From Sphaeroforma sirkka (taxonomy: Eukaryota; Opisthokonta; Ichthyosporea; Ichthyophonida), in contig LUCW03000221.1 in the NCBI GenBank assembly GCA_001586965.3, positions 1-25,000 of the forward strand: a stretch of DNA of 25,000 nucleotides, given 5' to 3'. Of the stretch, positions 8,026-25,000 are shown piece by piece. A program made the translations under genes and the position numbers. The notes below the pieces were generated by a model. That model saw only the letters and a list, made by a program, of their open reading frames with translations, searched no databases and was not told the DNA's origin. The number at the start of each line of letters is the position of its first letter. The first letter of the stretch is position 1.

Positions 8026-9859
8026 GAGAAAGAACTCTACAATATTTCTCATCTTTGATGCCAATAGCAGCGTAAAAAACAGGTTCGGGCATAGTTCATG
8101 TTTGTGACCGTGAAGAGATTTTATTCATGCCCGTGACCAAATGAGAAGGAGCGCAATATTCGAATCTACCAGCTTCACCAACATTGAAGTTTAAAACACC
8201 GAGAATTTTGTTTTGCAACTACGAGATCAGAAGCCTTGACCTACATGTCGATACTCAATAGAATAGTTGACTCAGAAAAAGACGAGTTTCCAATCGATTT
8301 ACGGTTTGTTTTTAGTGTAGTTAACAAGTACAAAGATGGAGTTGCAGATGGCCAGAAGCAATGTTTCGTGCACTTCAAATGAAAGGCGATAAACCCCAGT
8401 TAGTTCACAGAGTTGTTCTCACCCACTTCCTAGCAGATTGAACATGTTCACAACCAGTATTTTCAAAACATAGCGAAAATTTCACGCCTTACAGCACCCC
8501 AGTGGTGAAAGTACAATACTGCAGTACTCAAAGTGCGCCCATCGCATTCTGTATTAATATAAATGTACGCCACATTTGTACGTTACCTGGGATTCGCGTG
8601 ACCCAGTAGAGAAACGATCTCAGGTGTACGTACAGGTTCGGTTAGCAATTATAGTTCCAATACTTGACATTCTACAATTATCCAGCGATTTGTGCACTTG
8701 ATATTTACTATTACTATTGTAATCTTATTTGTGCTGATGTGGTTGTGAAAAATTTCTTTGGCGAACTCGCCCGAGAATAGATGGAAAATTTGATGGATAT
8801 TCTTGTCTTTTAATAGAGCTATGATATTCTCCACGACCAATTTCTTCCACAATTGGCTCCGGACTGATTGTTACAAATATTTTATTCTGGGATCACGAAT
8901 GGAAACCAACTATTTTCTTCAATTTTATGACCGACACAAACCGGCACAGACGCATACGCCAGCCTTTGACATATCTCGGCGTCCCCATCAATCCAGCTTT
9001 GTTTTGTCAGCACATCAAAAATAATGCAAAAATTTGCATGGATGAAACAACAAGCAAACACGGCGACTACAATCGCGCCAGCGTCTTATGTAAAATGTGT
9101 TTCAGCAACATATATGGTGGTAAAACTCACTGGTCTCTGTGGAGCAGTACACTAACCCTCTTTCATAGAGAATGCCGCCACTCTATCTATGTACGACGCT
9201 GAGAAGCAGACAGATATGCAATTATGACAGCTCCACTATTAGTCATGCGGTCCCGCAAGGCTCCTTTATTCATCTCTTACAAAGAGAGGTCTCATAATAC
9301 TCAGAAAATAACATGAAAGATATGATATATACTGCAGCCACTTCAGGTGGTTTTGGCTTGTATATACCATGACATCCGTGCAATGCAATCAACCAATTTG
9401 GTCCAACAGAAGAGTTTGGCGAGCACCAAAGGTCGAAATACCGCCGAAAAGCAATGCTATTTGCAATCAGCCAGTGACTTACTCGCGCATTGTATTCAAA
9501 ATCCGAAAGAGAACCCTCCTGATGTATCGCCTACGCCGTTTTCAGGTGCCACAGGTGCTGCATTCTTGACCTGGTTCCAAAATGAGCCTTTGCGCGTTCC
9601 TCGAGACGAATTTTATTTTCTTCGCACAAATGCTCAAGTTTACCCGGATATACCTAACATAATATATGGAGAATATATGATTGAGAGGGTTTCTTTTAAA
9701 TTGAATCAAACCGCGGACGAGGCCGCAGTCATTCACTGCGGCTAACTCTTGCGGCCCAACTCTTGCGGCGTATGACATGCTCTTGCTATTACAAGTGAGT
9801 AGATTGAACTACATACCATACTAAAGCACCTTACAATAATAATACGTCGAGTTGAGCAA
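8026..9859. other. Gene-poor stretch, no supported gene
   Basis: About 1.8 kb. The longest open frames are 9347-9745 (+, 132 codons) and 8927-9202 (+, 91 codons); neither has motifs I recognise or splice sites that extend it. The segment reading RRIRQPLTYLGVPINPALFC at about 8948-9007 has a composition like coding sequence, and YLGVPI recalls the region after the catalytic box of non-LTR reverse transcriptases, but no other RT motif is present. It is probably old, decayed mobile DNA. It also contains the 3' flank of the JmjC gene, which ends at 9860. Confidence 0.4.
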
Positions 9860-14774
<4,915 letters not shown>

Positions 14775-15126
14775 GCTGTTGAGGTTAGCAATAGTATGAA
14801 ATGTAGACGAAAGGTACTATTCACGTGCGAATACTATATACACGACGGCCTGTGCGGCTATGCTATGGCCAATTGGCCATAGATTTGTATTACTAAAACG
14901 AAAAAATGCGACACATATTGATGATGCATTATGACGTCACGCTACATGTGCATCATGGCTTTTCAATTTTGTGGCAACTACATATGTACAGAATTTTTTT
15001 TTATAACTTGCGTACGTATGTACTCTCTTTTAGTTTATTATGCATGCACAAAGTACGCATAGCTGCTCAGTACACTCAGAAACTACACGTTAATCACTTA
15101 CTAATATTCAGTAGTATAGATAGGTA
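14775..15126. promoter_or_regulatory. Divergent promoter region shared by the JmjC and ELP3 genes
   Basis: Only 352 bp separate the two start codons, so both promoters and both 5' leaders must lie here unless one gene has a further upstream non-coding exon. It contains a full CRE-type palindrome at 14932-14939, T-rich stretches (14994-15003) and a direct GGCCAATTGGCC palindrome at about 14867-14878. I see no clear TATA box placed for either gene. Confidence 0.55.
14932..14939. promoter_or_regulatory. CRE-type palindrome TGACGTCA
   Basis: This perfect 8-base CREB/ATF-type bZIP site lies roughly midway between the two divergent start codons. The same octamer also occurs by chance or descent in the retroelement fragment (about 6169 and 6309), so the site alone is weak evidence of regulation. 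Confidence 0.3.
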
Positions 15127-20516
<5,390 letters not shown>

Positions 20517-23500
20517 CGCTGGTAGGATATGCATATGGCTTCATGATGAAGAACACATAGACGGTAGTCGATATGGCCTGAGTAGTTCTTGAGAGCCTTG
20601 GTCACGATCTTGTTATTATATTCTGGCTCATTTCAGGCACACTATTGCTCGCGGTGGAGAAAGCAATATTAGAAAGCTTCGCGTTGCGCTAAGTTTTTGT
20701 ATAGTAATACAAAATGTTTAATTTAACACTCATCGCGAGTTTCAGAAGCTAAAGACGTATTCATTTATGCAAGCGTTTCATCCTAACTAGCGTGTCGAGC
20801 CATTGAAGTTTAGGTACAGAAAGCGTACGTTACCCAGCTTGGTATTAAAATGCAGGATCTTCTACGAATGGAAAATTGTAATATCCATATAAAGTGGAAC
20901 GTACGTGTACCCCCACGTATTTTTACTTAGACATAAAGATGCAGGTACTACAACTGTACTGCTTGAAACTTGAACCCAAGACGACTCCGTAATTCTAGTC
21001 GGAAACTCAACAAACGGCACGTGTTCTCACCGTCCTAATATGTTTTATTATATCATTCAAACAAGAGGGGTAGCGTGGAAACTAAATCATCTCAAAAGAT
21101 ATACTGTAGTGACTGTCCAACTAATTTAATATCTGCGCGCGAGTGACAGTTGCTGTTTTGACAAACCCATACTAAATATGCCAACCCCTATGTATACTAA
21201 AGGTCTGGAAATGACATTTTTAGAGCTAGTTCGTAGTATCTGGTATTAACTTAAAAAGGTTCACATCATTCGAAGTATTTTTCTGATGTATGAGACCCGT
21301 ACTTTGGGATGTGGTGTAAATGCCGAACACGTCAGTAGGTGAAATCATGGGTGTAGCTTACATCGGCTGTAGCATTTGTATACATGTACACAACGACAGA
21401 TATAGGCGTCTTCGAACTGTGACTGCTCTATTGTAAACCCTTGTATTGTCAGGAAATGTGCCACTATAGCTTATGTAACGAGTGGAATATCTGAGGTACG
21501 CAAACGGGTATATGGGTTACATGGAAGGGCTCATCTTGGGCAATTTTCCGGACAACATGACAATGCCAAATCAACACTTTATTTTTGCGTATCTTTATAT
21601 CGTATGCTTCATATTGGATGCGATTTTCCGGACCATTGCACAGGTGAATCTCTATCGATAAGTGGCTACCGTGTTCTCTAGTTCGTCTGTAGTTTTAGCT
21701 TTGCAGGCCACAAAAATAGGCAGAAAGAATTTATTTACATCTTTAGCGCTATGGGCAAATAGTGTCATTTGATCTCGAGTCTGCGGACTTTGCCGATCAC
21801 TCTTGGAGACGTCGTTGAATCTTTTGTTAGTTTTGGATACACGCCGCGAGAGATGAAGTACAAATTTCTATAATAATTATATACTCAAAACTGACAAGAA
21901 GTACGACTCCTGTAGTTGCAGCAGTATAGCTGCAAATAGGAGTGTTTTGATATAGAATACAAGATGAGGTTGCGAGACGATTGTCAGACACATGTATCAC
22001 TTAAAACTTACGAGAAACTTTGGGTCGGATTCTGGTTCACGATTAGCTTTGTGAGCGTCGTAGAAATCCTTCCAGTGAGCGGCATTCAGATATTTGGCAT
22101 GTTGAATTTTCGGGCCAGACGATAAAATAATATCAGTCAAGAACAACAAGTGCAATGTTAGGAGTTGTACACCAGTACGTATACAGGAGAATACGAGCTG
22201 GCAACTAAATATGGTTTGCGACGTGATCAGGTAGTAGTCTGTAACCCACGGACAATAATAACAGTCTATTTTTGTTACTTGTACACGCCTTACGCTTCGA
22301 AGATATGGATGAGATACACGGTAGAGGTAGACCTAAATATAAAATACAAAATATGCAGTAGCTCTCTGTCGCGCTTGTAGTTTTGGCTGTACAAAACATG
22401 TCAGATGACTGTATTATTTTACAGGGGCGAAAGAAAGTTTGCCACCCAACTTGGCAACGAGACCATGATATTGATAAATGAATATTAATATAGGGTCCAA
22501 GGCTTCGCACAGCCCATTGCAACTGTATTTTGTGCTACGAACGCATGTGTGACTACGATCAGCTGGTACTGGAGATCATTACTTGATAAATATCATTTCT
22601 AGATTTGGCGGCAGCACCACCAACTCATAATAAAGTTCTACATGTAGATATGTATATATAGCTGGTCTGTTTATCTGACACACACATATATTTAAGAACC
22701 CTAGAAACATCACTGCCCCCACTGTGTCTGAGCACCATCGCCTAGCGACTTCTTCTCCGTATACGTCTTTAGAAAGTACATGCGTGCACCTGCATTGTTT
22801 CACACAAAGCAGATGGCACCTAGTTTGTATGGACAAAGTTAAATTCGTCTATGTTAAATACCACGCCAGTGCGAATTCTTTATTACTTCTAATTTAATTT
22901 TGCAACACCTGAATGCTATGTACGCCATCTCCAGCTTGACGTGTTAGATCAACACATCAGATGCGTGATTGAAAACAGACATAAATCTAACATATACTCA
23001 ATACGCAAAACATTCGTCCATAGAAAATAGTTATTCACTGACCAAATATTTACCTTCAATGACGGAAATATAGCAATGTCCGATAATCACCCTCATGCCT
23101 CATAGCAATCGATTTTTTCGTTTTGTTCCATTCTGATTCAAAAACCGCTTCGACATGACAAATGAAACACTGCACACCAAGATGGACTATGTCAATAGGA
23201 AACCAATTTAAAGTTTCATTCATCCTTCAACCTACTTCAATTGAAAAAGTTGTACCTTCTTAGGGATATCTTTGACTTTGGATTTTACCTTAAAACCCAG
23301 AAATGTGTACAGTGCTTGAGCTAGCATATGAAGGACAAATGATATTGCTACGCCATCCGTTTGAATTTTGGAATTGTAAACAAAGAATCCTGATGGAAGT
23401 CAGTGCTTCTCGAAAATGACGACCCTTCCGAATAGATTAAAGCTGTTGATCGTGCGTATGCACACTTTACCGAAGCAAACTACAGTACATACTATAATAT

Positions 23501-24162
23501 TGGCACATTGATAAGTACATGCAAGATACATTGCAAACAGGGTACAGATTAGAAGTTGATGCCCCATGAAGGTCCCACCGCACGCGGGTGTAAACTATAA
23601 TCACAAAAGAAAACCTCGCTGATACTTAGACACTGTGTCACACAGATGTTCACAGTGTGTGTCGTATGTGATATTAAGCCTATCAGGTTACGATTCACTA
23701 TGTACAACTCAGAGTCTCAGACTGATAAGTCTGGCTGTTTGCGAACATTTCCTGTCGATTCTTCCTTCTTGAGAATATAGATTCCAAATTTCCTTGGTCA
23801 GGTGTCCGTCTCATTGGTTTTCAGCCTAAAATTTTCCCTCCTTGGCAACCACTGTTTGTTTCAATGCACGAAATTTACTGGCCGATTATTAGAAATCCCC
23901 GACAACAGAATTTGAACTGAAAACTGAGACGAGGGATTGGGTTTGCTGATTGCTCTGGCAAACAAGCCAAAATTTTATTTATTTTTGTGGATTTGACACT
24001 GCACTCAGACTGACAACCACCCGAAGATTGTATTACAATCGGAAATGCAGATGAAAAACCCGCTAGAATCCGTATAATTTTTTTAACACATTTGATATAT
24101 TATGGCACTTCTTTGATACGCTATCTTCACTTTTCGGTAGACTTGAGAGTTCGTACACGAAG
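20517..24162. other. Intergenic region, about 3.6 kb, no supported gene
   Basis: Base composition is AT-rich and mixed, open frames are short (up to 105 codons) and none shows family motifs. The only stretch that looks coding is the minus-strand segment 22012-22116, listed separately. No tRNA, tandem array or long inverted repeat was seen. The last 100 bases should hold the promoter of the gene at 24163. Confidence 0.5.
22012..22116 (-). other. Possible exon of an unrecognised minus-strand gene
   Basis: The 35-codon stretch ends exactly at a consensus donor GTAAGT (22011-22006). It contains IQHAKYLNAAHWKDFYDAHK and then a Glu/Pro/Asp-rich end, a composition unlike the surrounding DNA. The frame stays open for about 25 hydrophobic codons further upstream (to about 22190), with no AG acceptor or ATG that I can place. 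I could not find partner exons, so this may be a chance frame or a relic. Confidence 0.2.
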
Positions 24163-25000
24163 ATGATTCGCACTATTCTAAAGACCGCTATCCTGGCATC
24201 GGTATGCTCTACCGTATTCGGTCGACTTGACAAGGTCTATGGCGCTCCAGTAATTAATAGCAATGGAAAAGACGGTAGACTTGGCCCTGACACCACCATG
24301 AGCACCAAGACAACCATGCACTTTGACGATATCTCTGACCGCCCCACGGACTACGAGACGGAATTGGAGACCGAGACTGTCACCATCACACGTGTGGTAA
24401 CCGGCCCTAGCGGACCGAACGGTGACTGCATGGTACCCGAATGCGCGTCTGTGGTCGAGCTCACCCTCAAGGGCTTTGATAGCCACCATGAACATGAATT
24501 TATCATTGATCTTGTCAAGGCACTAAATGTCGTTGCTTGCCAGGATATCGATGGTACTGGAGCTCCTTGCAACCTGCCAGAGCCAATTAATCTGGTTGAT
24601 TACTATTCTTCGGTGAATGAAGAAAACGCAAACAAAACCACTACAACACTGGTACTTACAATTTCTGACGAAGCCTGTGCTGAAGCTTTCCTAAGATGTG
24701 TCACAAGCCGATTCTTCGCAGTTGAGTTGTTATTAGCGTATCAAGAATTGGCTGGACATGGGAGTGCAATCTCTTCAGTAGCTCTCAACGCTATCAACTC
24801 TTTGTCTGGTCAGGTCACAGGCGCACCTTCCGAGGATCCAGACAGTCCCTGCAACCCCAACGGAGGTACTTTCAGCTTCGACGAGATTGCTTGTCAATTC
24901 GCTTCAGAGGTAGAGTCAAATCTCACGAACTGCCTTGGAGAAAGCCAGTGCTACTCCGGAGGTATAGTATGTATCCAGTGCGAGGCTGGATTCATCCAAA
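24163..25000 (+). CDS. Predicted secreted protein with cysteine-rich region, 5' part only, function unknown
   Basis: An uninterrupted frame of 279 codons starts at the ATG at 24163 and leaves the window still open. Residues 1-20 (MIRTILKTAILASVCSTVFG) have a basic start, a hydrophobic core and a small residue at the end, a typical signal peptide, so the protein probably enters the secretory pathway. After it come a Thr/Asp/Glu-rich stretch to about residue 85, a mixed domain of about 150 residues with six or so Cys (GDCMVPECASV, VVACQDIDG, EACAEAFLRC), and from about residue 225 a part with closer cysteines (SPCNPNGG, IACQF, NCLGESQCYSGGIVCIQCEA) that recalls EGF-like or other disulfide modules. 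NKT and NLT are possible N-glycosylation sites. I do not recognise the family. Its C-rich third positions set it apart from the surrounding AT-rich DNA, supporting a real exon; an intron beyond 25000 is possible. Confidence 0.7.
   Translation, partial: MIRTILKTAILASVCSTVFGRLDKVYGAPVINSNGKDGRLGPDTTMSTKTTMHFDDISDRPTDYETELETETVTITRVVTGPSGPNGDCMVPECASVVELTLKGFDSHHEHEFIIDLVKALNVVACQDIDGTGAPCNLPEPINLVDYYSSVNEENANKTTTTLVLTISDEACAEAFLRCVTSRFFAVELLLAYQELAGHGSAISSVALNAINSLSGQVTGAPSEDPDSPCNPNGGTFSFDEIACQFASEVESNLTNCLGESQCYSGGIVCIQCEAGFIQ

Noticed and set aside
22205..22836. Minus-strand frames of 85-105 codons as genes
   Set aside because: No family motifs, low-complexity composition, no fitting splice sites; at chance length for AT-moderate DNA.
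24178..24572. Minus-strand open frames opposite the secreted protein gene
   Set aside because: Shadows of the plus-strand coding frame, which has a signal peptide and stays open to the window end.

Overview
This 25 kb window is nuclear DNA from a eukaryote. Both host genes are split by short GT-AG introns (138-942 bp, apart from one of 1.9 kb), several with a CTAAT/CTAAY-like branch point near the 3' splice site. Long (TA)n and (CA)n microsatellites and retrotransposon remains fill much of the rest. There are no bacterial operon features. The gene repertoire (a single-polypeptide F-box/JmjC protein, an Elongator-type ELP3, a Ty3/gypsy chromovirus-like element) fits a unicellular eukaryote, possibly a relative of animals and fungi, but I cannot name the lineage from sequence alone.

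Layout. 1-~5,540: a Ty3/gypsy LTR retrotransposon on the + strand, entered inside Gag and running through protease, reverse transcriptase, RNase H, a methyltransferase-like module, integrase and a chromodomain-like tail; small indels and one in-frame stop break it. 5,586-7,034: a second LTR-type retroelement on the - strand with Gag and protease only, broken by in-frame stops. 7,100-8,025: a 123-bp foldback element, a perfect hairpin and a ~300-bp sequence present twice in tandem. 8,026-9,859: no gene I can support. 9,860-14,774 (-): a six-exon F-box/JmjC oxygenase gene with one single-base frameshift in an A7 run. 14,775-15,126: a short divergent promoter region. 15,127-20,516 (+): an eleven-exon ELP3-like radical-SAM/acetyltransferase gene, 773 codons in my model. 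20,517-24,162: intergenic, with one weak exon candidate. 24,163-25,000+ (+): the first 279 codons of a predicted secreted, cysteine-containing protein of unknown function, running off the window.

The JmjC and ELP3 genes are head to head, 352 bp apart between start codons. Each carries a large TA/CA microsatellite mosaic in its first intron. ELP3 proteins modify tRNA wobble uridines; JmjC proteins of the JMJD6-like group are 2-oxoglutarate/Fe(II) oxygenases. Shared regulation is possible from the layout but not shown. The points most worth following are the ELP3 paralogue with a CX3CX2C cluster motif and an unrecognised C-terminal domain, the methyltransferase-like module in the gypsy element, the tandemly duplicated intron in the JmjC gene, and indels at homopolymer runs in both element and gene that suggest sequence error rather than decay.
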